Positions 17,806 to 27,071 of a DNA stretch of 64,000 nucleotides are shown in pieces. A model generated the notes under the pieces. The model searched no databases. It saw only the letters and a list, made by a program, of their open reading frames with translations, and had not been told where the DNA came from. The position numbers and the translations under genes were made by a program. The stretch spans positions 1 through 64,000 of the forward strand of contig CAVWDE010000015.1 of NCBI GenBank assembly GCA_963753685.1, given 5' to 3'. The DNA is from DATAOG01 sp963753685. Lineage in GTDB: Bacteria; Pseudomonadota; Alphaproteobacteria; Geminicoccales; Geminicoccaceae. How positions within the stretch are numbered: position 1 is the stretch's first letter; each line of letters starts with the position of its first letter.

Positions 17806-19114
17806 GATCACCGAAGTCGAATGCCTGGTCGCCGACCTGAACGGCATCGCGCGCGGCAAGATCCTGCCCGCGACCAAGTTCATCCGTTCGCTCGCCGAGG
17901 ACACCCTGCGCCTGCCCGAGGTGGTGTTCGTGCAGACGGTCACCGGCGAATATGCGTCCGAGGATCGGGTGACCGACCCGGCGCTGCGAGATGTGCGAAT
18001 GCGCCCGGATGCGCGCTCGCTGCGGGTCGTGCCCTGGTACCAGGAGGCCACGGCGCAGGTCATCAGCGATTGCTATCATCACGATGGCGAACCGGTGGCG
18101 ATCGCGCCGCGCCAGGTCCTCCGGCAGGTGCTGGAGGCCTACGCCGACCGTGGCTGGCGGCCTGTGGTCGCGCCCGAGCTCGAGTTCTTCCTGACCAAGA
18201 TCAACGAGGATCCGGACTACCCGCTGGAGCCGCCGATCGGCCGCTCGCGCCGGCCCGAATCGGCGCGCCAGAGCTACGGCATCGAGGCGGTCAACGAGTT
18301 CGATCCGGTGTTCGAGGACGTCTACGACTGGTGCGCGGTGCAGGAGATCGATGTTGATACGCTGACCCACGAGAGTGGGGCCGCCCAGATGGAGATCAAT
18401 TTCAATCATGGGGACCCGCTCGAGCTGGCCGACCAGGCGTTCCTGTTCAAGCGCACCCTGCGCCAGGCCGCGCTCAAGCACGGCATCTATGCCACCTTCA
18501 TGGCCAAACCCATGGAACGCGAGCCCGGCAGCGCCATGCACATCCACCAGAGCGTGGTCGACCTCACCACCGGCGAGAACCTGTTCGCGGCCGGCGACGG
18601 CGGCTTCACCGACCTGTTCCTGCAGCACATCGCCGGGCTGCAGAAGTACCTGCCGGCGGCCATGCCGCTGCTCGCCCCGAACGTCAACTCCTACCGCCGG
18701 CTGCGGCGCCACTCGGACGCCCCGATCAACCTCCACTGGGGCTGGGAGAACCGGACCGTGGGCCTGCGCGTGCCCGACTCGACCGGCAGCGCGCGCCGGG
18801 TCGAGAACCGGGTCGCCGGCGCCGACGCCAATCCCTATCTGGCGATCGCCGCCTCGCTCGCCTGCGGCCTGCTCGGCATGACCGACGAGCTCGAGCCGAC
18901 CAAGCCGATCGAGGGCAGCGCCTACCGCCTGGCCCAGACCCTGCCGCGGCACATCGCCGACGCCCTCGACCTGCTGCGCCGCGCCCGCTCGCTCCGGCAG
19001 CTCCTGGGCGAGGAGTTCGTCGAGGCGCTGATCATGGTCAAGGAGGTCGAGCAGGAGGCCTATCAGCGCGTGATCAGCTCCTGGGAACGCGAGCATCTGC
19101 TGCTCAATGTCTAG
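17771..19114 (+). CDS. Gamma-glutamylpolyamine synthetase / glutamine synthetase family (PuuA type)
   Basis: A 447-residue glutamine-synthetase-fold enzyme that should ligate glutamate to an amine such as putrescine using ATP. Core motifs are present: APELEFFL, HESGAAQMEINFNHGDPL, GSAMHIHQS, NSYRRL, and ENRTVGLRVPDSTGSARRVENRVAGADANPY. Length and the residue pattern fit PuuA/GlnT-type proteins rather than the housekeeping GlnA. The ATG at 17771 lies inside the end of the upstream hydrolase gene (35-bp overlap). Together they resemble the gamma-glutamylation pathway of polyamine or monoamine catabolism. Confidence 0.9.
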   Translation: MNDMERWLREREITEVECLVADLNGIARGKILPATKFIRSLAEDTLRLPEVVFVQTVTGEYASEDRVTDPALRDVRMRPDARSLRVVPWYQEATAQVISDCYHHDGEPVAIAPRQVLRQVLEAYADRGWRPVVAPELEFFLTKINEDPDYPLEPPIGRSRRPESARQSYGIEAVNEFDPVFEDVYDWCAVQEIDVDTLTHESGAAQMEINFNHGDPLELADQAFLFKRTLRQAALKHGIYATFMAKPMEREPGSAMHIHQSVVDLTTGENLFAAGDGGFTDLFLQHIAGLQKYLPAAMPLLAPNVNSYRRLRRHSDAPINLHWGWENRTVGLRVPDSTGSARRVENRVAGADANPYLAIAASLACGLLGMTDELEPTKPIEGSAYRLAQTLPRHIADALDLLRRARSLRQLLGEEFVEALIMVKEVEQEAYQRVISSWEREHLLLNV

Positions 19115-19159
19115 GGCAGAGATGCGACGGCGGTGCGCCCGGGCGGCCGGGCGCCGGCC

Positions 19160-20305
19160 ATGAACGCCGCTGCCGGGGCGGACGCGCGCGAGGGGCGGCG
19201 GGCGCGCCGCCGACGGCAAACCCTGGACGGCAGCGGGCTGCGCGCCCTGACCATGGCGGTCGTGGCGACCACGTTGCTGGCCCTGCTCACGATCGTCACC
19301 TTCGGCTATCTGCCCCGCTACCAGGCGGACGGCCGCTCGGTGCTCGACAACGCCGATTTTCGCGACGGCTTTCGCGGCTGGCAGGTCGAGGGCCTGGTGA
19401 CCCTCGACGAGGCCGAGCTCGGCCACGCGATCCTCCAGAATCTGGAGCCGGCGGGGGAGGTCTACCTGCGCCGCACGATCCAGCTGCCCGATGGCGCGAC
19501 CAGCCTGCGCCTGCGCGCCGACGTCGCCACCAGCCGGGTCGAGCACGGCCGCGAGCCCTGGCAGACGGCGCGCATCTACCTGGTCCAGGAGACCGCCGAC
19601 GGCACCCAGCTCTGGAACCGGCCCTACCAGCTGGTCAACCTGGTCGGGACCACGCCCCGCCAGCATTTCGAGGCGATCTTCGACATCTCCGGCGCGATGC
19701 CGAAAGTGATCCTCGGTATCGAGCTGCCCTACACCACCGGGCGGATGGAGGTGGCCAATCTCGACCTCGCGATCGTCGACGAGCGGACGCCCTTCCGCTT
19801 GGCCGCCACGCTCCTGGTGTGCGGCTGGAGCCTGCTCGTCTTCCGGGTCACGAGCGGCCTCTATCGCAGCATTCAAGTCCCCCTGGTGCGCCATTGGCTG
19901 CTGGGGACGCTCGCCGTTCTGGTGATCGGTGTGTTCATGCCGGCACAGCTGCGCCAGCAGCTGATCGACGGTCTGGCGACCGGGTTCGGGTTGCGCCTGG
20001 CCGATCCGGACGCCTTCGGGCACGCCCTGGTGTTCTGCCTGCTCGCGCTGCTGGTACGGATCGGCCGGCCGCGCGATCCGCTCCTGGTCCATCTGTCGTG
20101 CTGGCTGCTGGTCGGGGCGGCGACCGAAGTGCTGCAGCTGCTGACGCCCGATCGCTCGCCCGAGGCCGGCGACTGGCTGATCGCCGCGATCGGGACCACG
20201 CTGGGTCTGGCGCTCGCCGAAACGGGTCTCTTGATCCGCCGCCGCATGCAGCGGGCGAGGAAGGCGGCGCGCCTGCCGCCGCCGGGGCCCGAGCCGATGG
20301 ACTGA
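19160..20305 (+). CDS. VanZ-like membrane protein with N-terminal jelly-roll domain
   Basis: About 381 residues. A transmembrane helix (TMAVVATTLLALLTIVTFGY) leads to an extracytoplasmic region of about 170 residues with a carbohydrate-binding-like beta pattern (DNADFRDGFRGWQVEG, RRTIQLPDGATSLRLRADV). Three to four further helices then carry the VanZ signature: FGHALVFCLLALL, EVLQLLTPDRSPEAGDWL and IGTTLGLALAE. VanZ-like proteins are of unknown function; some affect teicoplanin resistance. A GTG at 19133 is an alternative start; neither has a good ribosome binding site. Confidence 0.75.
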   Translation: MNAAAGADAREGRRARRRRQTLDGSGLRALTMAVVATTLLALLTIVTFGYLPRYQADGRSVLDNADFRDGFRGWQVEGLVTLDEAELGHAILQNLEPAGEVYLRRTIQLPDGATSLRLRADVATSRVEHGREPWQTARIYLVQETADGTQLWNRPYQLVNLVGTTPRQHFEAIFDISGAMPKVILGIELPYTTGRMEVANLDLAIVDERTPFRLAATLLVCGWSLLVFRVTSGLYRSIQVPLVRHWLLGTLAVLVIGVFMPAQLRQQLIDGLATGFGLRLADPDAFGHALVFCLLALLVRIGRPRDPLLVHLSCWLLVGAATEVLQLLTPDRSPEAGDWLIAAIGTTLGLALAETGLLIRRRMQRARKAARLPPPGPEPMD

Positions 20306-20432
20306 GCCGCCGGCCCCCCGCGCTGCCCGCGGCGCCAAGCTGACGAGGGCTCGCCCCTGGCCCAGAATCGGCGTTGGTCCTTGCCTTTCGGCCGTCGAGC
20401 GCCTATTTTCTGGCCCGAGGAATTGGGACGGA

Positions 20433-21116
20433 ATGACCCTCAAGAACGCTCTTTTGGTGGCCGTGGCGGCGCTGCTCGCGCTGCCGGCTTGGACCGCGCG
20501 CGCCGACGAGGCCGGCGGCTACACGTTTACCGTGCTCAAGGACGGTAATCCGGTCGGCCGCCACCGGTTCGTCTTCGATCGCGAAGGCGATCGCATCGAG
20601 ATTCGCGAGGCGACCGAGATCGAGGTCAAGTTCGCCATGATCCCGATCTACACCTTCGAGCACCAAGCCCGTGAATTGTGGCAGGACGGCCGCGTGATCC
20701 GGGTCGACGCCACCACCAACGACAACGGCGAGAAGCTCGACATCAGCGTCCGGCCGGACGGCCAGGGCTATGTCCGCACGGTCAACGGCCGGGTCGACCG
20801 GTTCGACGCCTCCAAGAGCATGCTCGCCACCTGGAACAAGGACACGCTCCAGCACCACGACTTCTTCTCGGTGGTCGAGGATCAGACCCTCAAGGTCTCG
20901 TTCCATCTGGTCGGGCGGGAGAAGCTGACCCTGGACGGCCAGGTGCTCGACGTCGACCACTACCACATGGCCGGCGACGAGGAGCGCGACCTCTGGTTCG
21001 ACAAGGACGGCCAGATCGTCAAGGTCGAGTTCCAGCGCCACGGCGCCGACATCGCCTACGTCCGCGACCAGCTCACCCCGCTCAAGCCGGAAGCGGTCTG
21101 CGCCACCTCCTGCTGA
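20433..21116 (+). CDS. DUF6134 family secreted protein
   Basis: A 227-residue exported protein: signal peptide MTLKNALLVAVAALLALPAW cut after ARA, then a beta-rich body that begins YTFTVLKDGNPVGRHRFVF and repeatedly alternates charged strands (RIEIREATEIEVKFAMIPIY). The pattern matches DUF6134/DUF3108-like outer proteins of unknown function. GAGG lies upstream of the ATG. It is monocistronic and is followed by two stem-loops at 21158-21193. Confidence 0.75.
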   Translation: MTLKNALLVAVAALLALPAWTARADEAGGYTFTVLKDGNPVGRHRFVFDREGDRIEIREATEIEVKFAMIPIYTFEHQARELWQDGRVIRVDATTNDNGEKLDISVRPDGQGYVRTVNGRVDRFDASKSMLATWNKDTLQHHDFFSVVEDQTLKVSFHLVGREKLTLDGQVLDVDHYHMAGDEERDLWFDKDGQIVKVEFQRHGADIAYVRDQLTPLKPEAVCATSC

Positions 21117-21157
21117 CCGTCCCCAAGCTTCGCGCTCTCGGCGCGAACCCTCCACCG

Positions 21158-21193
21158 TCTCCAGCGACGCTGGAGATTGACCCGCGGGGTCAA
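21158..21193 (+). other. Two back-to-back perfect stem-loops
   Basis: TCTCCAGC-GAC-GCTGGAGA (21158-21176) is immediately followed by TTGACCC-GCG-GGGTCAA (21177-21193), both with perfect stems and 3-nt loops. They lie 42 bp after the DUF6134 stop. No T-run follows, so a classical intrinsic terminator is unlikely; a structured 3' end, RNA element or protein-binding sites are alternatives. Confidence 0.5.
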
Positions 21194-21206
21194 GCCTGGA
21201 GGAGCG

Positions 21207-21308
21207 ATGGACGCTGCGACGGTGGCTGTATCCGGCCGATCGCATCTTCAAGGGCCGAAGATGTGGTCGCGAGCGACCGCCGGCTCGCTCATTATCCCTG
21301 GCAGATAA
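21207..21308 (+). CDS. Possible 33-residue small ORF
   Basis: TGGAGGAG directly precedes ATG 21207 at 2 to 3 nt from the end of the purine stretch, and the frame encodes MDAATVAVSGRSHLQGPKMW and 13 further residues to TAA at 21306-21308. It follows the double stem-loop by 13 bp. Nothing else supports it, and it has no recognisable family. The remaining part of the 21117-21802 gap holds no recognisable feature. Confidence 0.2.
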   Translation: MDAATVAVSGRSHLQGPKMWSRATAGSLIIPGR

Positions 21309-21802
21309 GCTCCTCTGGAAAGACCAGGCAAAGATGACGCTGGGGTCCATCCGTGCGCGAGAACTCACCGAATAGTTGCAAGTGCGCAGCGCTGCGTGGA
21401 ATCTGTCTGATGCAGGGCACACTTCTGGCGCGTCGATGACTGTGGTCTCGGGCAGGATCGGCGGCCATCAAGGATTGATCCTGATATCAATCTCCATCCA
21501 TCAGAGGGAATTGGCCCGTCGCGGCCCATCCTGCGGGTTCCGGGCACGCGGTCGGGGTCCAGGTGGCCCGGGTCGAGATGGATCTGGAGCTCCAGCGGTC
21601 GCGCAGTCGGCGTGCGCGGAGGGCACACATCTGTCGCATCGGTACGCCGCCTGGTGACGGGTCCGAACCCTGCTGGATCGATCGGCAGCGCACCGAACCC
21701 ATCGATGGCGAGACGGCTTTCCGGATTCGCAGATCCGGGAGCGTCACTCGGCCTCGGCGTCATCATGGCCTCGGCGGAACGTCGTCGGCGTGGGTGGCGG
21801 CC

Positions 21803-23183
21803 TCATTGCTTGGCGACGCTCACCCGCGTCACGGCCACCGCGGGCCCGGTCGGGATGGGGACGACCCCGGGCAACACCGGTTGATAGCTGTCCCGCCGGA
21901 GCGTGTAGGTGATCGTGAACGGACCATAGCTCACCTGCTGGGTCCCCCGGCCGCAGGTGAAGGTCTGGCGGCAGCTCACGGTGCAGGGGCCGGCGCCGTT
22001 GCCGAGGGCGCTGACGCCGGCCGGCCGGCTCTGGCCGGAGGCGGCGTCGAGGATGAAGTGCGAGTCGGGGAAGCTGTTCTGCGCCTGCCCGCCTTGCAGG
22101 TTCCAGGGCACGGCGACGTTGCCGATCGGCAGGAGGATCTCCGAACCTTGCGCGCCGACCAGGAACTCGGCGCGGTTGCCGGTGCCGCAGAGCTGTCCGG
22201 CGTTGGCGAGATTGCAGCTGTTGGCGCCGAGGCTCAGGCTCTCGGTGAGGCGGGCACCGCGCCAGCTGCGGCTCGCGGGCCGTGCTTCCATGACCGCGAC
22301 GATGCCGCCGCCGGTGCGGCCGCCGCGTGCGAACCACTGGCCATCGATCAGCGCCCGCTGATCCAGCGTGCCGGCGACCGCCAGCGTCTCCGGACAGCTC
22401 GGATCGGGCTGGCCAGCCGGGCAGTAGAGCGACACGGCCTGCACCACGCGTTGCCCGGGGCGGGCGAAGTCGCTCGAGACGCCGAGCGAGAAACGCGGCG
22501 ACCGCGCCGTTCGGGCGGCAGGTGATCGGGGCCGTCGTGACGGTCCGGGTCGCGTTGGGGGGCACGGTGCCGCGGCCGAGCCCGCCCTCGGGGTGGAGCC
22601 AGTCGCCGACGGTCCGGGTGACCCGGAAGAAGCCCTGCGCGCTCGGGCCCGAGGTCAGCGTGCCGCACTCGATCTCGAGGTCGGCGGTGTAGTCGAAGCG
22701 CGTGAAGGCTACGACGCGGGCGCGAAAGCTCGCGACCGCCGCGTCCTGGCGGCAGATCATCGGCCCGTGCGGATCGCCGCCCGCGGGATTGCCGGCGGCC
22801 GGGCCCCAGCGCCGGGCCGTCCACTGGCAGCCGGCAGCCGTACAGGTCGGCCGGGCGCAGGCGATCTGGACGTAGTCGAGGACGTCGCCGCGCCGGATCT
22901 GGACGCCCACGATCGCTTCGCCAGCACCACAGCGCAACGTCGGCAGGTCGTAGTCGATGCCGAGGCCGATGCCGCCGGCCTGACCGCCCTGCCGGTCCGC
23001 GGTGTCGACCTCGCCGGGGCCGGGGTCCGAATGCAGCGGCTGCACGAAGCTGGCGGCGGCGGTCAGAAAGACGGTTGCGGCCACGGCCACGAGCAGGCCG
23101 GCAACCGTCGCCCGAGGCCGCCGGTGAGCATCGCCCGCAGGTGGTCCGATCCTCTGCCGTCCCGAGCGCGGGCGAGCGTTCAC
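21803..23183 (-). pseudogene. Secreted Cys-containing protein of unknown family, frameshifted
   Basis: The frame from 23183 has a membrane-anchor or signal segment (VAGLLVAVAATVFLTAAAS) and then a region with regularly spaced cysteines (LRCGAGEAIVGVQIRRG, ICRQDAAVASF, IECGTL, ITCRPNGAVAAF). It loses sense near 22490 at a TTT. The next frame continues smoothly (FSLGVSSDFARPGQRVVQAV) to the stop at 21803. The second half contains SFPDSHFILDAASG and a C-terminal CTVSCRQTFTCGRG. Removing one T restores a protein of about 460 residues. The repeated strand-plus-Cys pattern suggests a beta-rich extracellular protein; no function is assigned. Confidence 0.65.
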
Positions 23184-23319
23184 CTGGCGTTACTCCAGCG
23201 CCGCCAAAATTGTGCAGCTCGGGCCTTGTCCGCGGGCGCGCGCCCCTGGATGATCCGGGCCTCAGGCGCGCGCGCCGCGCACGGGCTGACCGCGTCGATC
23301 AGCTAGAGGGAGGCATCGG

Positions 23320-24189
23320 ATGCCGAGAGTCAATCGCGCCATCGAGCTGCTGACCGAGGGGCAGCCCGTCTATTCGACCGTGGTGACCGAGCCGGACTAT
23401 GAGGGTGGGGTCGAGGCGGCTGCGACCTGGGCCGACTATCTGACGCTCGATCTGGAGCATCATGCCTTCGAGCCGGCCGGCCTGCATGCGTTCATGCGCG
23501 GCCTGGTCGACGGCGGGCCGACCCGGAGCGGCCATCGGACGCCCGCGGTGATCGTCACTTTGCCCTTGGATGGCACCGACGAGCGGGCGGTGCGCGCCAA
23601 CAGCTGGATGATCAAGCAGGCGCTGGCGGCCGGCGTGCACGGCCTCCTGCTCTGTCACGCCGAGACGCCGGCGGCGGTCAAGGCGTTCGTCGAGGCCGCG
23701 CGCTATCCGTTCCAGAGCGCCGGTGTCGGCGAGGGGCTGGACCAGGGCCGGCGCGGCGCCGGCGGTCAGGCGCTGGCGGCGCCGATCTGGGGGCTGCCGG
23801 CGGACGGCTATCTGGACCTGGCCGACGCCTGGCCGCTCAATCCCGCGGGCGAGCTGATGCTCGGGCTCAAGATCGAGAACCGGCGCGCGCTCGACAATTG
23901 CGAGGCGAGCCTTGCGATCCCGGGGATCGCGTTCGCCGAGTGGGGGCCGGGCGACATGGGCATGGCGTTCGGCCACAAGGATGCCCACGATCCGCCCTAC
24001 CCGCCCGAGATGGTGGCGGCGCGGGCGCGGGTGAAGGCCGCCTGCGATCGGGCGGGGGTGGCGTTTTTGGACATCGTCCGCGCCGACAGCGTGCTGGCCC
24101 AGCTCGCGGACGGGGTCCGGGTCGGCGCCGCGACGGCCGAGGCCGCGGCGATCGGCCGGCAGCACAGCCAGCGGCCGCTGCCCTGGTAG
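23320..24189 (+). CDS. HpcH/HpaI-family aldolase
   Basis: A 289-residue class II pyruvate aldolase-like TIM barrel. GAGGGAGG precedes ATG 23320. Conserved elements are DYLTLDLEHHAFEP near the start, KIENRRALDN with the metal-binding Glu, and WGPGDMGMAFGH with the second metal ligand Asp. The family splits 4-hydroxy-2-oxo acids to pyruvate and an aldehyde in aromatic or sugar-acid breakdown. The substrate cannot be deduced; the neighbours give no pathway. Confidence 0.85.
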   Translation: MPRVNRAIELLTEGQPVYSTVVTEPDYEGGVEAAATWADYLTLDLEHHAFEPAGLHAFMRGLVDGGPTRSGHRTPAVIVTLPLDGTDERAVRANSWMIKQALAAGVHGLLLCHAETPAAVKAFVEAARYPFQSAGVGEGLDQGRRGAGGQALAAPIWGLPADGYLDLADAWPLNPAGELMLGLKIENRRALDNCEASLAIPGIAFAEWGPGDMGMAFGHKDAHDPPYPPEMVAARARVKAACDRAGVAFLDIVRADSVLAQLADGVRVGAATAEAAAIGRQHSQRPLPW

Positions 24190-24252
24190 CGCCGTCGGGT
24201 GGCGGCGACGTGGCCCGTGGGGACCCTCGCGCCAGTGCCGACCCGGTGCCGC

Positions 24253-25125
24253 TCAGGAGCAGCAGCCGGGGCTGCAGCATGCGCCTGAGGTGGGCCTGGT
24301 CCCGAGCACGGTGACGCTCAGGAGCTCGATGCCGCTCGCGCGGAAGCTCTGCCGCTCGGCGGCCGTGAGATGCTCCGCCAGCACGGTGTCGGGCAAGGGG
24401 ATCGGCTTGCGCTCGGCGATCCGCACGTCGGCGAAGCCGGCCGCGCGGATGACCGCGAGGTAGTCCGCCTCGGGCCAGGCGCCGGCGACGCAGCCGACGT
24501 AGAGCGCCGCGGCCTTGCGGATGCCGTCGGGCAAGGGCCCGGTCGCGACGATGTCGGAGATGCAGAACCGGCCGCCCGGCTTCAGGACGCGGAAGGTCTG
24601 GGCGAAGGCCGCGGCCTTGTCCGGCACCAGGTTGAGGACGCAGTTGCTGATCACGAGGTCGACCGTGGCATCCGCGACCGGCAGCGCCTCGATCTCGCCG
24701 AGGCGGAAGTCGACGTTGGCAAAGCCGAGCTTTTCGGCGTTGGCGCGCGCGCGCTCGACCATGGCGGCGGTCATGTCGACCCCGATCACCCGGCCGCGCT
24801 CGCCGACCAGGCGTCTGGCGACGAACGCGTCGATGCCGGCGCCGGCGCCGAGGTCGAGCACGACCTCGCCCGCCTCAATCCCGGCGTGCCGGGTCGGCAG
24901 GCCGCAGCCGAGGCCCAGGTCGGCGTCGGCGACGTAGCCCTCGAGGCCCGCGTAGGCGCCGCCGATCATGTCGAGCTCGCCCTCGCCGCAGCAGCTCGCG
25001 CCGCAGCCCTTGCCGCCGCTGCTCGCGAGCGCGCCATAGCGGTCGCGCACCACCGCCTTGATCTGGTCGGCCGCGGTCTTGGCATCGGCAGTCTGGGGAA
25101 AAGCGGTCTGGGGGACGGCGGTCAT
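24253..25125 (-). CDS. arsM: Arsenite S-adenosylmethionine methyltransferase
   Basis: A 290-residue cytoplasmic enzyme that methylates As(III). It has the SAM-binding motif VLDLGAGAGIDAFVA, the Cys-bearing motif ISNCVLNL, a second pair of Cys (KGCGASCCGEG near residue 40) and YVGCVAGA, giving the arsenic-binding cysteines of ArsM. The C-terminus ends in a Cys cluster (ACCSPGCCS). It overlaps the arsR stop (ATGA) and so is expressed with it. GGAGA lies upstream of its ATG. Confidence 0.92.
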   Translation of the reverse strand: MTAVPQTAFPQTADAKTAADQIKAVVRDRYGALASSGGKGCGASCCGEGELDMIGGAYAGLEGYVADADLGLGCGLPTRHAGIEAGEVVLDLGAGAGIDAFVARRLVGERGRVIGVDMTAAMVERARANAEKLGFANVDFRLGEIEALPVADATVDLVISNCVLNLVPDKAAAFAQTFRVLKPGGRFCISDIVATGPLPDGIRKAAALYVGCVAGAWPEADYLAVIRAAGFADVRIAERKPIPLPDTVLAEHLTAAERQSFRASGIELLSVTVLGTRPTSGACCSPGCCS

Positions 25126-25481
25126 CGGATCGTCTCCGCTTCGGGTTGAGGACGGACGCAAGCGGCGGCCCCGGGCCCGGCGAGGCGGGCATCGAGCGCG
25201 TGCCGGAACCGGGCGAGCGCCTCGAGATCGAGGCAGTAGCAGGACCGTGGGCCCTCGATCGTGCCCTTGAGGAAGCCCGCGTCCTTCAGCACTTTGAGGT
25301 GCTGGGAGACGGTCGCCTGGGCGAGCGGCAGGACCTCGACGATCTGGCCGCAGATGCAGCTGCCGCGGGCGGCCAGGACATCGATGATCCGGAGCCTGGC
25401 CGGATGCGCGAGCGCTTTCAGGCGCTCGGCCAGCCGGGCATCCTCGGGATCGAAGTCGGCGACCATGTTTGCGAACTCCAT
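25122..25481 (-). CDS. arsR: ArsR/SmtB family transcriptional repressor
   Basis: A 119-residue winged-helix repressor: ALAHPARLRIIDVLAARGSCICGQIVEVL, then recognition helix AQATVSQHLKVLKDAG and wing EGPRSCYCL. The CxC of SCICGQ corresponds to the As(III)-sensing cysteines at the start of helix alpha3 in ArsR. It is first in an operon with arsM (4-bp overlap) and probably represses it through the inverted repeat at 25487-25502. Confidence 0.92.
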   Translation of the reverse strand: MEFANMVADFDPEDARLAERLKALAHPARLRIIDVLAARGSCICGQIVEVLPLAQATVSQHLKVLKDAGFLKGTIEGPRSCYCLDLEALARFRHALDARLAGPGAAACVRPQPEAETIR

Positions 25482-25486
25482 CGTTC

Positions 25487-25507
25487 ATCGTCGATGTACG
25501 ATATAAG
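25487..25507 (-). promoter_or_regulatory. arsR-arsM promoter and operator
   Basis: The inverted repeat ATCGT-N6-ACGAT (25487-25491 and 25498-25502) overlaps a leftward TTATAT (complement of 25502-25507) that fits a -10 box. The arsR ATG at 25481 is only about 20 bp from the -10 box and has no good Shine-Dalgarno, so a very short leader is predicted. ArsR binding here would block polymerase. Confidence 0.55.
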
Positions 25508-25666
25508 GCGCAAAGCGTCAAGTCCCAAGGGGCTTCGGCGCGAATGTCGCTTGATCGGCCGCTCGATCGCGCGCCAGTATGGTGACCCAACGCCGCACAA
25601 AGGCCGACGCATTGGAGCGGGCCGCCGCCCGCCAGATGCGTGACGAGCCCAAGGGAGATCGAGGCC

Positions 25667-27022
25667 ATGACGACGAGCCAGCAGGACGACCTCAGGGTCG
25701 ATCGCCGTACCGCCCTCAAGATCAGCGCCGGCGCCGGGCTGGCAGCCGCGGCCGGTTGGGGGTTCTCGGCCCTGCCGGCGCGGGCGGCCGCGCAGACGAC
25801 GCTCGCGATCTGGACCGGGTTCCCCGAGCTCGTGCCCTTCTACCAGGCGGTCGCGGACGCCTACAGCAAGACGCATCCGGAGGTCGGCTTCACCTTCTTC
25901 AGCACGTCCTTGCGCGAGGCCGAGCAGAAGCTGTCGGCCGCCGTGCCGACCGGCACCGGCCCCGACCTCTTCGACATCGGCACCAACATCAGCGTCAACT
26001 TCATCGCGGCGGACCTGATCAAGCCCAATGAGGCCGAGGTCGATCAGTATCTGAAAGGTGGCGGCTGGAACGACTTCGTCGTCGACTTCTTCACCCTCGA
26101 CGGCAAGAGCTACGGCCTGCCGCTGATGGAGGGCAGCCGGGCCTCGATGTACTATAACAAGACGATGTTCGCCGAGGCGGGCCTGGCCGGGCCGCCCGCG
26201 ACCTTCCCGGAGCTGGTCGAGGCCGCCAAGAAGCTCGTCAAGATCGACGCCTCGGGCCGGATGACCCGCAGCGGCATCAGCCTGCGCCTGTCCGGCCAGG
26301 GCAGCGGCATCACCGAGAAGTTCCGCTTCATCCTCGAGCCGGCCGGCGGCTCGCTGCTCGTCAAGACCGCGGACGGCAAGTATCACAACGGCTTCGACAA
26401 CGATGCCGGGCGCGCGGCGCTGCAGTTCTATGTCGACGCGGTCCAGAAGGACAAGATCGACGATCCCAAGATTCCGCACGATGCCGACGCCTTCGTCGCC
26501 GGCGCCACGGCGATGCTGTTCCGCGAGGCCTGGGTGATCGGCGAGATCCAGCAGAAGAATCCGTCGCTCGACTACGGCGTGGCGCCGATCCCGCGCTGGC
26601 GGGCGGGCGACCCGTACAAGAGGCTGCTGCAGCCCTGGGGCATCTACGTCAACGGCCAGAGCGCCAACCAGGCGCCCGCCTGGGATTTCCTCAAGTTCCT
26701 GACCGACGCCGACAACGGCCTGCGGCTGACGACCATGACCGGGTGGCTGTCCGGCCGGCAGGACGTCGACTGGGCGCCGCTCTTGAAGCAGACGCCGCAG
26801 TTCGAGACCTTCGTCTCGCCGCCCAAGGAGGTCGTCTACTACGTCGAGCCGATCCTGCCGGTGTGGGACGAGATCCAGAGCAAGATGGCCGACCGGCTGA
26901 CCGCCGCCTACATCGATCCGGCCCTGAACGGCGATCCGGCCAAGGTCGCGGCCGCGATCCAGGAGATGGCGACGCAGACCGATGACCTCCTGAAAGAGGC
27001 GGACCTGTACAGCGCTTCCTGA
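25667..27022 (+). CDS. ABC transporter substrate-binding protein, family 1 (carbohydrate type)
   Basis: A 451-residue periplasmic receptor. The leader holds a twin-arginine-like start (DRRTALKISAGAGLAAAAG) and an ARA cleavage site. The fold is the UgpB/MalE cluster: LAIWTGFPELVPFYQAVADAY, GPDLFDIGTN, YGLPLMEGSRASMYYNKTMF and the C-terminal helix set. AAGGGAG lies ahead of ATG 25667. Two permeases of the MalF and MalG type follow within 50 bp and 1 bp, forming one operon without an ATPase. Confidence 0.9.
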   Translation: MTTSQQDDLRVDRRTALKISAGAGLAAAAGWGFSALPARAAAQTTLAIWTGFPELVPFYQAVADAYSKTHPEVGFTFFSTSLREAEQKLSAAVPTGTGPDLFDIGTNISVNFIAADLIKPNEAEVDQYLKGGGWNDFVVDFFTLDGKSYGLPLMEGSRASMYYNKTMFAEAGLAGPPATFPELVEAAKKLVKIDASGRMTRSGISLRLSGQGSGITEKFRFILEPAGGSLLVKTADGKYHNGFDNDAGRAALQFYVDAVQKDKIDDPKIPHDADAFVAGATAMLFREAWVIGEIQQKNPSLDYGVAPIPRWRAGDPYKRLLQPWGIYVNGQSANQAPAWDFLKFLTDADNGLRLTTMTGWLSGRQDVDWAPLLKQTPQFETFVSPPKEVVYYVEPILPVWDEIQSKMADRLTAAYIDPALNGDPAKVAAAIQEMATQTDDLLKEADLYSAS

Positions 27023-27071
27023 GCTCCGGGCGCCGAGCGCCGCGCCCCGGCGATCAGGACCAGGCGCCGGC

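Noticed and set aside
17201..20443. 1080-codon open frame on the minus strand
   Set aside because: It is antisense to the PuuD, PuuA and VanZ-like genes, has no family pattern, and results from high G+C codon bias.
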